Shown here: positions 49,055 through 58,081 of the stretch, in pieces | Layout of the letters: every line of letters starts with the position of its first letter | How positions within the stretch are numbered: the first letter of the stretch is position 1 | Assembly: GCF_013372625.1 (NCBI RefSeq) | Contig: NZ_JABXFD010000264.1 | Coordinates: forward strand, 1-64,000 | Direction of reading: 5' to 3' | Origin: Actinomadura sp. BRA 177 | GTDB taxonomy: Bacteria; Actinomycetota; Actinomycetes; Streptosporangiales; Streptosporangiaceae | DNA: 64,000 nucleotides | Notes under the pieces: generated by a model | What the model saw: only the letters and a program-made list of their open reading frames with translations | Told to the model about the DNA's origin: nothing | The model's database searches: none | Position numbers and translations under genes: made by a program

Positions 49055-50407
49055 GTGAGCAAGCCGGTGACCAACCACGATCTGGAAGACCTTTTGTCCG
49101 AGGCGACATTCGACCGTTCCCACGCCGCTTTCGCCCGCCAGGTCAACCGAATCGGTGCACAGGACCACGGGCTGATCCTCAGATACGACGGGGCGTCGGT
49201 GTACTGGTGGCTGCGCGGGCGTCGTCCTGAACAGCCCGGGCCCGAGTTGATCGCCAAAGTCCTGTCCGCACGGCTGCGGCGGCGGGTGAACGCCGCCGAA
49301 CTCGGCTTTTCTGGCTTGGATCAGCAGCGGGACGGCCTGCTGTTCCCCGCCACGGTTCCCGAAGCGGTCGAGACGGCCGCTGCCCTGTGGCGCCGGTTCG
49401 GGCAGCGCGGACGGCCGGCGGCGGTCGCGCCGTTCGTCACCGCGGCCGCCGTCGAGGCCGGATGGCGCTGGCACTTCGACCCGCCCGACTCCACCGTCAC
49501 CCGCACGGCGGGCCGCCGCGTCACCGGTCAAGACGTGGAAGTCCTGCGCGCCTGCTTCGACCAGTTCCTGGATCTCGATCGACGGCACGGCGGCGGCCAC
49601 GCCCGAACCTTCCTCGCCGACTTCCTCACCCGCGACGTGGCCCCGCTCCTACGCGGCTCCTACACCGACCCAGTGGGCCGGGAACTGTTCGCGATCGCGG
49701 CCGAACTGACCGGGACCGCCGGATTCATGTCCTACGACATCTCCGAACAGGGCGCCGCCCAGCGCGCCTTCATCCAGGCACTTCGCCTGTCCAAGGCCGC
49801 GGGGGATCGCACGTATGGCGCTCACATCCTGGCCAACCTCGCCACCCAAGCCGTCTTCCTCAACCTCCCCTGCGAAGCCGTCTGACTCTCCCGCGCAGCA
49901 ACCGATGGCGCCGGACGACGGCCCGTCGCCGCGGTATCCGCCCGGCTGCTCTCCAGCCAGGCCACCGCGTGCGCCCTCGCCGGGGACCTGCAGTCCTTCC
50001 GGACGGCGATCGGACAGGCCCAGCACTCGCTCGACCGCTCCGACGGCACCGGCCCCACCTGGGCCCGCTACTTCACCCCCGCCCATCTGGCAGGCAGCAC
50101 GATGCGATCACTGCTCGACCTCGGCCGCCCCGAGGAAGCCCTGACCTTCCAGAAGCAGGCCATGGACGTCGCCCCCGGGAACGCCCGCACGCGAGCCCTT
50201 CACACCGCGCTCACCGCGACCGCCCACGCCCAAGCCGGGCAGATCGACGCGGCGGCCCACCTGGCTCTCGATGCACTCGCCCTCGCCAAGCCAATCCGGT
50301 CCCGCCGAGTCCAGGCCCGCATAACCCTGCTCGCTTCGACACTGGCACCGCACTGTCCGATGCCCGAGGTCGACGCCTTTCTGGAACAGGTCACCACGCC
50401 GACCTGA
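49055..50407 (+). pseudogene. TPR-type transcriptional regulator interrupted by in-frame TGA
   Basis: A 451-codon frame with AAGGAG upstream of a GTG start. The N-terminus looks like a helix-turn-helix without strong consensus (RYDGASVYWWLRGRRP); the rest is helical TPR-like (LAGTAGFM-type blocks, LLDLGRPEEALTFQKQAM, TATAHAQAGQIDAAAHLA). Codon 277 is TGA (49883-49885), and the same frame continues with clear homologous-looking TPR sequence to 50407. A CGA-to-TGA nonsense change would explain it; read-through or a functional 276-aa product is possible. It faces the reductase-like gene and precedes Nudix 2. Confidence 0.75.
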
Positions 50408-50445
50408 TCTAAGCTCGACAGAGACCGTCTCATGCGCCCGTCTTC

Positions 50446-50952
50446 ATGGGGTATTGGAGTACCGTCGAGGAGGTGACCAAGCCGTACCTGGAGCCCAAGG
50501 AGTGGTACGCCACCCTGCCGACCGTCTACGTGTCGGTGTGCGCGCTCCTCACCGACGACCGGGACCGGGTCCTGCTGGTCAAACCCAATTATCGGCCTTA
50601 CTGGGCGATCCCGGGCGGCATCCTCGACCCTGGGGAAGCGCCCCATGAGTGCGTCGACCGTGAACTCAACGAGGAACTCGGTCTCAAGATCCAGGCCAGT
50701 CGGCTGCTCGTCGTCGACTTCGTGCCGCCCCAGGGTGACCGGCCCCGCCCCATGATGAATTTCCTCTTCGACGGAGGCACCGTCGAAGACCCCGGTCTGA
50801 TCCAGCTGGAGGAAGACGAACTCGATACCTTCGAGTTCTTCAGCTGGGAGGACGCGGAGACCAAGATGCCGAGCAATACCGCCGGCCGCGTCCCAGCCGC
50901 CCGTCGCGCCCGAAGACAACAGCAGACGATCTACCTCCCTGCCGCGCACTGA
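50446..50952 (+). CDS. Nudix hydrolase 2
   Basis: A 168-aa Nudix protein: GGILDPGEAPHECVDRELNEELGL is the intact box, preceded by YWAIPGG. It follows the interrupted TPR regulator by 38 nt on the same strand, a pairing seen in actinomycetes. Substrate unknown. The basic C-terminus (ARRARRQQQT) is unusual. Confidence 0.88.
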   Translation: MGYWSTVEEVTKPYLEPKEWYATLPTVYVSVCALLTDDRDRVLLVKPNYRPYWAIPGGILDPGEAPHECVDRELNEELGLKIQASRLLVVDFVPPQGDRPRPMMNFLFDGGTVEDPGLIQLEEDELDTFEFFSWEDAETKMPSNTAGRVPAARRARRQQQTIYLPAAH

Positions 50953-51001
50953 CAGCCGGCGCCGCTCGCCCTGAGAGCATTGTTGGAGGAGGCCGATCGT
51001 G

Positions 51002-51325
51002 GAGTGCTCCGATGCCCATGATCACACCGTTGGCGATGGCGAGCAGCAGACTGATGTGCTGCAGTCTCAAGAGCAGTCCGGCACTGTAAATTATGCTGCC
51101 CGCGGATATGACTGCTGCGATGCCGACACGGTCGACAAGCCACCCCGTGACAGCGGCCCCGGCAACGCCCGTAATGGCCATGGCCGTGTAGCTGGCGGCG
51201 AGCAGGTAGAGGGCATGCTCCGCATCGAGATACAGGGGCCATGCTGTCTTCGACAGGTTCATGCCGGTGTACAGCAACAGATGGGCGACGAGAAGCCGCA
51301 TGACGTCCGGGCGACGCCAGATCAC
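51002..51325 (-). pseudogene. MFS transporter fragment
   Basis: About 108 codons covering the first three or four helices of an MFS exporter (LLVAHLLLYTGMNLSKTAWPLYLD, ITGVAGAAVTGWLVDRVG, LLLAIANGVIMGIGALH). Homology ends at about 51002, and the frame then runs into the unrelated Nudix 2 end. It starts just after the TPR remnant on the same strand, so both come from a decayed operon. Confidence 0.7.
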
Positions 51326-51331
51326 AGTGGG

Positions 51332-51690
51332 TTATGCCCTCTTCTTCAGTTCGGCCTCGACGACTGCGTGGTTCTCGGCAAGGTCCTTCGAGTCGGGGTG
51401 GATACGCAGTCCCTGCTGGAGGATTTCCAGGGCGGCGGCAGGGTTCCGGTGTGACTTGCGATTTCAGCCCGCAGGCTCCAGGCATCTGGAGTCAAATTTG
51501 TGCTCCAAACATGGCGGACATGGGTGGTCAGGACCTCTGCGGCCTCCTCATGCCGACCGATGTCGCTGAGTGCGTAAGCCAGGTCGTATGTGAAAGGACC
51601 AGACGTCTGGGCCGAGGTGGATGGCGCTCTGGAATGCCTTGATGGCCTCGGAGGTGTTACCTTCCCGTCTGCTATCTCCTGGGCACGGCG
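51332..51690 (-). pseudogene. TPR-protein remnant with frameshifts
   Basis: TPR-like pieces lie in different frames: an upstream EGNTSEAIKAFQSAIHLGP, a middle TYDLAYALSDIGRHEEAAEVL to SLRAEIASHT, and a C-terminal AAALEILQQGLRIHPDSKDLAENHAVVEAELKKRA ending at the TAA at 51332. At least two frameshifts (near 51447 and 51600) separate them. Clearly non-functional as a single protein. Confidence 0.65.
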
Positions 51691-51692
51691 AC

Positions 51693-52517
51693 TCATAGAC
51701 CGTAGACCCGCCCGGGGGGAAGGTGATTGCCGACGGCAGACACGATCAGGTCATGGAGATACCGCATGGACTCGGATCCTGGGTCAGGGGCCAGATTCCC
51801 ATGATGTTCTAACACCGCGAGGGTGACTTTCCACTGACGGGCCGTCAGTGCGACCCGCACCTCCTGCGCTGTTCTGGGAAGAGAATCGATCGCGTCGCAG
51901 ACCCGATCGCAGTCTTCGACGATGTCGTCGACGTCGCCCTCCTCGATCTCCATGAGCGCCATCTTCCGAACCTCAGCCCGGACGATGCCCACCTGGTCAG
52001 TGGTCATCTTTACCTCGAAGGTTTCGGTGGCGGTACGGTCTGGCCGTTCGATCGGCTGACCATCGTCGTCGAGTTGGTAGATCCATTCCGGCGCCGTTAC
52101 CGCTGGCCAGAGCCGCAGTAGATGCCATTGCCGACGGGTGTCGAGATAGCGGGAGTACAGGCGTAGTCGGTACATGCCCGTCCCACCCTCGAGGTCAAGC
52201 GCCAGCGCCTGCAAGCCGCTGGCCGACAGTACTCGGAGCCGCGCCGCCTCGAAGGAAACTGAGCTCTCAACGACTTCTGCAAAACCGCCGGTGTCGACTT
52301 GCAGCGGGGGTTCGGTGCCCCATTCTTCAATGGTGATATCGACATTGCGGGCAGTGGTCCCCGTGTCGACGAACACATCTCCTTGGAACAGATCGAAAGT
52401 TCCGTGGCTGCGCATGTCCCGGTCGAGAGCGTCCGGGATGATGTCACCGGTCGAGATGCGATACCATTCGTCCTCGGCGATCTGTACGGCTGCCTCAGCT
52501 GTGGCGAGCGGGCGCAC
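51693..52517 (-). CDS. Uncharacterised protein (274 aa)
   Basis: A GTG-started protein with a strong AGGAAGGAGAGG site. The first about 120 residues are beta-rich (FDLFQGDVFVDTG, ITIEEWGTEPPLQVD, LRLYSRYLD). The C-terminal half is helical (VGIVRAEVRKMALMEIEEGDVDDIVEDCDRV). No signal, membrane segment or known family. It is separated from the secreted nuclease gene by a strong hairpin. Confidence 0.6.
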   Translation of the reverse strand: MRPLATAEAAVQIAEDEWYRISTGDIIPDALDRDMRSHGTFDLFQGDVFVDTGTTARNVDITIEEWGTEPPLQVDTGGFAEVVESSVSFEAARLRVLSASGLQALALDLEGGTGMYRLRLYSRYLDTRRQWHLLRLWPAVTAPEWIYQLDDDGQPIERPDRTATETFEVKMTTDQVGIVRAEVRKMALMEIEEGDVDDIVEDCDRVCDAIDSLPRTAQEVRVALTARQWKVTLAVLEHHGNLAPDPGSESMRYLHDLIVSAVGNHLPPGRVYGL

Positions 52518-52540
52518 GGTGCCTCTCCTTCCTGACGAGG

Positions 52541-52583
52541 AACGGCCAGGGTACCCCGTGAACGCAGGGGCACCCTGGCCGTT
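52541..52583 (-). terminator. Terminator hairpin after nuclease gene
   Basis: A 12-bp stem (AACGGCCAGGGT/ACCCTGGCCGTT) plus an inner CCCC/GGGG after one mismatch, 9-nt loop. It lies 21 nt past the stop of the NucA/NucB-like gene. Confidence 0.85.
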
Positions 52584-52604
52584 GGGCGGGCTAACGCCGG
52601 GCGC

Positions 52605-53942
52605 CTAGTACGTGCTGCACTGCTTTACTGCGGGGATCTGGTTGTCCGGAGGGGCGTTGAGCACCCACACCCAGTACGGGTCGCCCAGGATGTGCTTGCC
52701 GCCCTCGTTGAGGGACGGCAGGATCCGGTTCTTCTTGTACAGCTCGGCGTTCAGCGCCCGGCCGTGGTTGCCGTTCTGGTCTGCCGGCAGGAATGCGCAT
52801 GAGTACCGCGGGTTCGTGCTGCCGCCTTCCTCGCTGGAGGCGTACGGCCACTCGTCGCACTCCATGCCTGCCGGCGCCTTCGCCAGGATCACCGAAGTGC
52901 AGATCGAGTCGTGGTGCTGCCTCCGGGTGACCGGGTCTGTCCGGTGCAGCGGGTTGTGGTATTGGATGTGTCCGTAGTGCTTGAGGTTGTCGCGGATCAC
53001 CATGCCGTACAGGTCGTTCTTGACCACCTCGCGGTAGTCCCCGTAGTTCGGGTCCGCGTTCTTGTAGTCGATGTAGAAGGTTGCGGCAGACGCGTTACCC
53101 ATGTAGTAGACGCAGCCTGAACCTCCGATGTAGCTTTCGCTGTCACAGCGAACGTTGAACGGGAGGTTCAGCCAGTTACTGGCGCCCCTCCCTGGGAACG
53201 CGTTCACGGTGTTGAGGGTCATCACCATCTGCGGGTTGGTGTATTGGATGGAGTCACCCGGAGCCGAGGACGGGATCGAGGTCGCCAGCTCGTAGTAGGT
53301 GTAGGTGTTCGGAACGATCTTCTTCTCCACCGGAGCGGGACGCTGGCAGGTGCCTGGATCGCAGTTCAGCGACACAGCGAACGAAGGCACCGCCTTGATC
53401 AGCTCGGGAGACATACTGGTCACAGTCACACCGGCCTGCATCAGCCAGGTGGGGTTCTTGGCGCTCAGGGTGGCCCACACGTCGTACTGGACGATCGCGG
53501 CGACTTGACCGGTGTCTTCGTTCATGATCCGGCCCACGTCTTCGTAGCAGGCGTGGAAGCGGTCGTAGTTGGTCTTTTTCTGCGCCTTGGAGCACAGAGC
53601 CGCGGGTGGCCTCGGGTCAGCAGCGGCGCGTCTGATCTTCGATTCCGACACCTTGGGGACCTCGGCCGGGTTGGCCGGTTCCAGGCACCAGCGCGTCGCG
53701 TGCCCATCGCGTCGGCTCGTCATGCACTGCTTCTGCCGGCTCCCCATTCCGCGCTGCAGCCGCTTGAGATACCCCTTCGTCGCCCCAGGGTCGCTCGGAT
53801 CGCGGCGAGGGTTTTGCGAACTGGTCGTTGAGGAGGTCGCTGGCGGGTTCCCGTGAGGGGTCGGCGTGAACGCGGTCAGCGACAGCATGCCCGCCATTGC
53901 CGCGACCAGGAGGGGGATGCGACGTCGTTTCATCTGCGTCAC
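52605..53942 (-). CDS. Secreted protein with C-terminal NucA/NucB deoxyribonuclease domain
   Basis: A 445-aa protein. A signal peptide (KRRRIPLLVAAMAGMLSLTAF) is followed by a Ser/Thr/Pro linker and a middle Cys-rich beta domain. The last about 120 residues match the NucA/NucB DNase family: DSICTSVILAKAPAGMECDEWPYASSEEGG, with the acidic CDEWP core. The GTG start overlaps the upstream stop (GTGA), so it is coupled to the I36-like gene. Likely an extracellular DNase for scavenging, competition or mycelial DNA breakdown; no immunity protein is evident unless the partner serves as one. Confidence 0.75.
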   Translation of the reverse strand: MTQMKRRRIPLLVAAMAGMLSLTAFTPTPHGNPPATSSTTSSQNPRRDPSDPGATKGYLKRLQRGMGSRQKQCMTSRRDGHATRWCLEPANPAEVPKVSESKIRRAAADPRPPAALCSKAQKKTNYDRFHACYEDVGRIMNEDTGQVAAIVQYDVWATLSAKNPTWLMQAGVTVTSMSPELIKAVPSFAVSLNCDPGTCQRPAPVEKKIVPNTYTYYELATSIPSSAPGDSIQYTNPQMVMTLNTVNAFPGRGASNWLNLPFNVRCDSESYIGGSGCVYYMGNASAATFYIDYKNADPNYGDYREVVKNDLYGMVIRDNLKHYGHIQYHNPLHRTDPVTRRQHHDSICTSVILAKAPAGMECDEWPYASSEEGGSTNPRYSCAFLPADQNGNHGRALNAELYKKNRILPSLNEGGKHILGDPYWVWVLNAPPDNQIPAVKQCSTY

Positions 53943-54469
53943 CCGCAGAACGTTTCGAACGAGTCGGCCTTGTTATCGGCGTTACCCGTGTAAGTGGATT
54001 CCCCGCCCGGGTTCTCGGTCCACAGGCTGGTCGGCGGCTGCGTGCCCTGGTCATAGACCAGCACGGTGTTCTTGGAGTAGTTCTGCCACGAGGACGTGGA
54101 GTTACCGAAGCCGTAGTCGGTGAGGTACTGCCACAGACCGTTGGGGGCGCAGTCCCTGAAGGTGAGCTTGCGGCCGCCGTAGTTGGTGTACTGGAAGAAG
54201 CAGTACGCCCCTGAGGCGCATACCCCTGCCGCGGCGCCGGCGGCGGGGATGGTCAGGACGACACCGTCGCTGAAGGTGATGATTCCCGGACCGGTCTGCC
54301 GGGCGCCAGGATGGGTGGCCGTGACCTGGTCGACCTGCTGCTGCACGTCCGCCTGCGGGCCGCTGGTGGCGGCCTGCGCGGGAGCGGCGAACGTGGCGGC
54401 CGCGGTCGCAACGGCCACGACGGTGACGGCTTGGACGGTGACAGTCTGGACGAAGTGGCGGGTTTTCAT
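53939..54469 (-). CDS. Secreted peptidase-inhibitor I36-like protein
   Basis: A 176-aa exported protein. A long signal peptide (FVQTVTVQAVTVVAVATAAATFAAPAQA) precedes a mature part with CASGAYCFFQYTNYGGRKLTFRDC, the beta-gamma-crystallin-like motif of I36 (SMPI-type) metalloprotease inhibitors. Five Cys in the mature part suit disulfides. ATG is chosen with GGGGAG upstream. Co-translated with the nuclease gene. Confidence 0.75.
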   Translation of the reverse strand: MKTRHFVQTVTVQAVTVVAVATAAATFAAPAQAATSGPQADVQQQVDQVTATHPGARQTGPGIITFSDGVVLTIPAAGAAAGVCASGAYCFFQYTNYGGRKLTFRDCAPNGLWQYLTDYGFGNSTSSWQNYSKNTVLVYDQGTQPPTSLWTENPGGESTYTGNADNKADSFETFCG

Positions 54470-54578
54470 GCACTCCCCTTGGTGGGTGAACGCTCTGTAA
54501 CCCTTCTGTCGAACAGAGCGGCGAAGTTGTCTTCGCGCCTCGGAAGCTAGGTCAGCCATTCACCGCCAACAAGGGCCC

Positions 54579-55037
54579 ATGCAGGTAAAGATCATTTTAC
54601 CTTCCCTTGACCTGCATAGACAAGATCAATTGAGATCCTGCGTAAACCAATTGGTCCTGCAGGAGTCCTCGCCACCTCAGCAAATTTGGCTCGCGCCAAC
54701 AGGCCTTTCCGGTCCGTCACAATTAACTTTTCCAAATCTTTTCACCAACCGACAGATCCGCAACGGCCACCCGGTGCCCGACACCTGGCAGGCCCGCGCA
54801 GTCCTCATCTCCACCTATAGATCCCTTTCGACCTCGCTTGATCATGACGGCCTGAGTTGTGATCTGACTCGCATTGTGACGGACGCCGACTGCCCACCGC
54901 GGGTTCGTGTCGTCAGCAAGCCCCTCACCGACTACATCCGCTGGGGGCACTCCGTCACCCTCCACAATGGGCGCGCCGTCGGCGCTCGGTTGATGTGGGG
55001 TGCGGGCGGTGAATGTGCGGTTAACATCACTTCATAG
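54579..55037 (+). other. Intergenic stretch with DUF6879-like fragment
   Basis: The 652 nt between the I36-like and small-protein genes hold one open frame of 152 codons. Only its last third (RVRVVSKPLTDYIRWGHSV, 54894-54950) resembles a known family, the DUF6879 C-terminal region. The first half is AT-rich and unlike protein-coding DNA of this genome and overlaps the dyad at 54583. It is probably a decayed DUF6879 gene. Nothing else is recognised from 55038 to 55121. Confidence 0.35.
54583..54602. promoter_or_regulatory. AGGTAAA-N6-TTTACCT dyad upstream of secreted-protein operon
   Basis: A perfect 7-bp inverted repeat, 113 nt before the I36-like start codon, in an unusually AT-rich stretch (54580-54740). 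Candidate operator for the secreted operon or for a rightward gene. Confidence 0.45.
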
Positions 55038-55121
55038 CTCACGGTAATCATCAGAGAGCAATCTGTCCCGCGAATCGAACGACGGCCGACCGCAATCGGA
55101 CGTGAAGGGGCAGGTCAACTG

Positions 55122-55319
55122 ATGAAGAACGCGAGAACGGCTGAACTCGAACGGGACTTCCCCGCCTGGATGGTGTGGGTGTCCCGGCAGGGCGCGTGCT
55201 GGGGCGCCGTCCGGCGTGACCCGAAGTCGAACCTCACGCCGACCGTCATCGCCGACTCCGAGGACGAGTTGCGCGCAGCGCTGGCCGTCCAGCCGAGCGG
55301 CGGGGAACTGAGCCGGTGA
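55122..55319 (+). CDS. Small hypothetical protein A (65 aa)
   Basis: A 65-aa protein (ERDFPAWMVWVSRQGACWGAVRRD, then a C-terminal helix DELRAALAV). Its last codons overlap the next start (GTGA). Paired genes like this, often near XRE regulators and DUF6879, occur widely in actinomycetes with unknown function. A purine-rich GAAGGGGCAGG lies upstream of the ATG. Confidence 0.6.
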   Translation: MKNARTAELERDFPAWMVWVSRQGACWGAVRRDPKSNLTPTVIADSEDELRAALAVQPSGGELSR

Positions 55320-55513
55320 ACCCGGCCGCCGGCCTGAAGCGCTGGATCCCGGGCCTTCAGGTCTGGTACGGCCTCTACACCGGCTCCTGGTGGGCATACG
55401 TGCCGGGTCGCCCGGATCGGCTGATCGAGGCGACCTCCCCTGAAGCCCTTGTGCAACGGCTCTCCCCACTGGCCGGCCTGGTCACGACACCCGGGCCCAA
55501 GCGGTTTCGGTGA
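55316..55513 (+). CDS. Small hypothetical protein B (65 aa)
   Basis: A 65-aa protein: LKRWIPGLQVWYGLYTGSWWAYVPGR, then LIEATSPEALVQRL. Its layout (Trp-rich sheet then helix) mirrors protein A, so the two are probably ancient duplicates. GTG start. The 3' end overlaps the convergent RadC gene by 32 nt. Confidence 0.6.
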   Translation: MNPAAGLKRWIPGLQVWYGLYTGSWWAYVPGRPDRLIEATSPEALVQRLSPLAGLVTTPGPKRFR

Positions 55514-56135
55514 CGATGACGTGATCCAGAAAGCGAAGACCGACCGTTTCGGCCGCGTCGCGCAAGAGCTCGGTCACCTGCGCGTCCGCAGGGCTGGGCT
55601 CAAGGCGTCCGCTCGGATGGTTATGTGCGACACCGAAGGCGGCACCGCCGATCGCGAGCACGGTGCTCAGTACATCGCGGACGGGTATCAGACTGCGGTC
55701 GGCGGCGCCTTCGGTCAGCGGGACGACGCGTAGCACACCGCAGTTACCGTCGCAGGCGACCACGACGACCCGTTCGTGCCGGAGGCCGCGCAGGAACGGT
55801 GCGGCCACGACGGCGATATCCCCCGAACCACGAATCCTGCGCCGCTCCGCTACGCCTGCCGCGCGCCGAGCCAGTTCAAACGCGGCCGTGACCCGTGCGG
55901 CCCTGGCCGGGCCGACCCCACGCAGCCTGCTCAAGGTGTGGGGATCGGCCTGAGCCAGGGCGACCAGGCCGCCACGCTCGTCGATCAACCGTGCCGCCAT
56001 TTCGATCGCATCGCACCCCGGCATTCCGGCCCCGAGCACGAGAGCCAGCAACTCGCGGTCGGACAGCGCCCGCGAGCCCTGCCGCAGCAGGCGTTCGCGC
56101 GGCCTGTCCGACTCGGGCAAGTCCTTGACCCGCAT
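55482..56135 (-). CDS. radC: RadC/JAB-domain protein
   Basis: A 217-aa RadC-family protein: N-terminal helix-hairpin-helix (LSRLRGVGPARAARVTAAFELARR) and C-terminal JAMM-like metal site HNHPSGRLEPSPAD. The second ATG is used because GGGAGG lies 6 nt before it, while the first abuts it. RadC homologues are frequent on mobile and defence islands; no repair role has been firmly shown. Confidence 0.9.
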   Translation of the reverse strand: MRVKDLPESDRPRERLLRQGSRALSDRELLALVLGAGMPGCDAIEMAARLIDERGGLVALAQADPHTLSRLRGVGPARAARVTAAFELARRAAGVAERRRIRGSGDIAVVAAPFLRGLRHERVVVVACDGNCGVLRVVPLTEGAADRSLIPVRDVLSTVLAIGGAAFGVAHNHPSGRLEPSPADAQVTELLRDAAETVGLRFLDHVIVTETAWARVS

Positions 56136-56190
56136 CCGCATCCTCCCTGAGAGCAGGAGAGCAGACGGCTACGACAGAACGCGGCGAGCC

Positions 56191-57882
56191 TCAGTCGTCG
56201 GTGTCCGTGTCCATGACCTCGACCTTCATTGAATGCCGGGTGACCTCGGGGTCGGGCTCCTTGGTGGGGGCCTCAGCGATCGCTGCACCACGCACGAGTT
56301 CCTCCGCCCAGGCGAAGAGCGTCTCCAAACGCGCTGCCAGGAAGCCCTTGTAGTCACGGCGCATGGCCGCGTCGAACGCCTGCGGCGAGACCAGGAGGCT
56401 GTCGAGCCTTTCGCGTATCTCCTGCTCGCCGCTGAAGTCGATCTCGGTCTGAAGGTAGGCGTCCGGAGGTTGGTCGGCTACGAACTGGTTGCTGATCGCG
56501 GTCAGCATGACGATGTTGGCGAGCGTATTGGCCTGCACGTAGCCGATCTCCTGCCGGGCGAGCCACGCCTTGGGGAAGAAGTGGTGATATTGCAGGTCGT
56601 TGGACATGGCGAGGGCACGCCCGGTATCGATCCGCTGCCCCGTCCGCAGATCGCGGGGACCTGCGGCCGCCAGCAGCAGGGCGTGTGCCTTCGTCCGGCC
56701 GCTGTCCCGCCGATACTGCTGCCCGGACCACAGCTTGGTGCTCAACGGCGCGGTGTCCACCTCGATGACCTTGGTCTCGCCTCGCGCGAATGCGGAGACG
56801 GCGGCGAGGTCGGCGGCCATCTTCCGCGAGTTCCAGCCGTCGTAATAGCCGGTGAGCGCGGTCCTCCAGAACCAGCTCCGGATCGCGGTGAACTGGCGCG
56901 CGTCCGGTCTGGGCAGCCGCCTGAAGATCTCGATGACCACCGCCAGCTGGTTCGGGTACGGGAGTGCCTCGGCGGTGGGTGTGCCGATCTCCGTTGAGAG
57001 GAAGTCCACGGCGCGGCGTGCCGCGTCCTCCGTCTGTGCGATGGCCGACGTCAGCTTCTCGGGCGGCAGCGCGGGCAGACCTTCGATGTCCTTCGTGGAG
57101 AACCCCAGGTCCGCCGCCGCTGAGATTGCCCTGAGGAGCAGTTTCCGGTCGATCTGCCCGTAATGTTTGCGGGCGAGGACGTCACGGACCTGGTCGATCG
57201 CGTCCAGCAGGTCGAACTCGTCCGTCCACGTTGCGGCTCGGACGAATTCCACGGTGGTGAGCGGAGTCCCCCGTGTATTGACCCGCTCGAAGATGCGTCC
57301 GACCTCAGTGAACGATGTTGTTTCGAGTGTCACCACGGCGACCTCGTACTGGGTGAACCTATTGAACAGGAGGTCCGCCCTGTCCTCCTGCTCTTTGGGC
57401 AGCTTCGTGACCCGCTTGAAAAAGGCCGACGGGTCGTCGAGGAAGCGGAGCGGGACTTGGTGGGCCGGCGGGTCATCGAGATCCTCGCGGTGCAGGAAAC
57501 GCTCTTCACGCAGGTCGTACACCAGATTCCAGTAGCTCCGCGGGTCGTCCGGCTCCCAGTGGAGCGCGCCGCAGATCGTGGACAGGCGCTGGCAGCCGTC
57601 CAGAAGGTAAGCGGTCACGTCCGCGTCCTCGCGCGCGTCGATCGCGAGGCCGGCGATCGTGCGTTCACTCGCGAGCGGAAGGTCACTACGCCACAGCAGA
57701 AGGCTACCGATCGGGTAGTTGCGTCCTATCGAATCCAGGAGATCGAGAACCTGGCCTCGCGTCCAGACGAACTCACGTTGGAACTTGGGGAGACGGATCC
57801 GCCCCTCCCGGACGCGTGACGCGAGTCCCGTGATCAGCTCCGGTACCGGTCTGTGCTCCCGTTCCTGGGATCTTCTCGACAC
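56191..57882 (-). CDS. DUF262/DUF1524 protein (GmrS/GmrD-like)
   Basis: A 563-aa protein. The N-terminal DUF262 domain has QREFVWTRGQVLDLLDSI and GSLLLW. Its nucleotide-binding-like DGQQR motif is DGCQR here (LLDGCQRLST). The C-terminal part has an HNH-type QYHHFFPKAWL segment and NTLANIVML, as in DUF1524. GmrSD enzymes are modification-dependent restriction nucleases; DUF262 proteins are common in defence islands. Its position near the type I system fits, but function is inferred. Confidence 0.82.
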   Translation of the reverse strand: MSRRSQEREHRPVPELITGLASRVREGRIRLPKFQREFVWTRGQVLDLLDSIGRNYPIGSLLLWRSDLPLASERTIAGLAIDAREDADVTAYLLDGCQRLSTICGALHWEPDDPRSYWNLVYDLREERFLHREDLDDPPAHQVPLRFLDDPSAFFKRVTKLPKEQEDRADLLFNRFTQYEVAVVTLETTSFTEVGRIFERVNTRGTPLTTVEFVRAATWTDEFDLLDAIDQVRDVLARKHYGQIDRKLLLRAISAAADLGFSTKDIEGLPALPPEKLTSAIAQTEDAARRAVDFLSTEIGTPTAEALPYPNQLAVVIEIFRRLPRPDARQFTAIRSWFWRTALTGYYDGWNSRKMAADLAAVSAFARGETKVIEVDTAPLSTKLWSGQQYRRDSGRTKAHALLLAAAGPRDLRTGQRIDTGRALAMSNDLQYHHFFPKAWLARQEIGYVQANTLANIVMLTAISNQFVADQPPDAYLQTEIDFSGEQEIRERLDSLLVSPQAFDAAMRRDYKGFLAARLETLFAWAEELVRGAAIAEAPTKEPDPEVTRHSMKVEVMDTDTDD

Positions 57883-58081
57883 CTGTCTCCCGCTTCACCC
57901 GCCTGTCATTCCTTGACCGCATCATGACACTTGCCTGCGACACCCTGATGTTCCATTCCAGAAAGTTGCGACCTTTCGGCCGGTTCGCGCCAGGCGACCC
58001 TGGTGCCGCCCTCGACGACATCGCATCGACACGTGGCCTGGTGCCCGGTTGGAGGGCGTCTGTGCGGGAAGTCGTGGTCGC

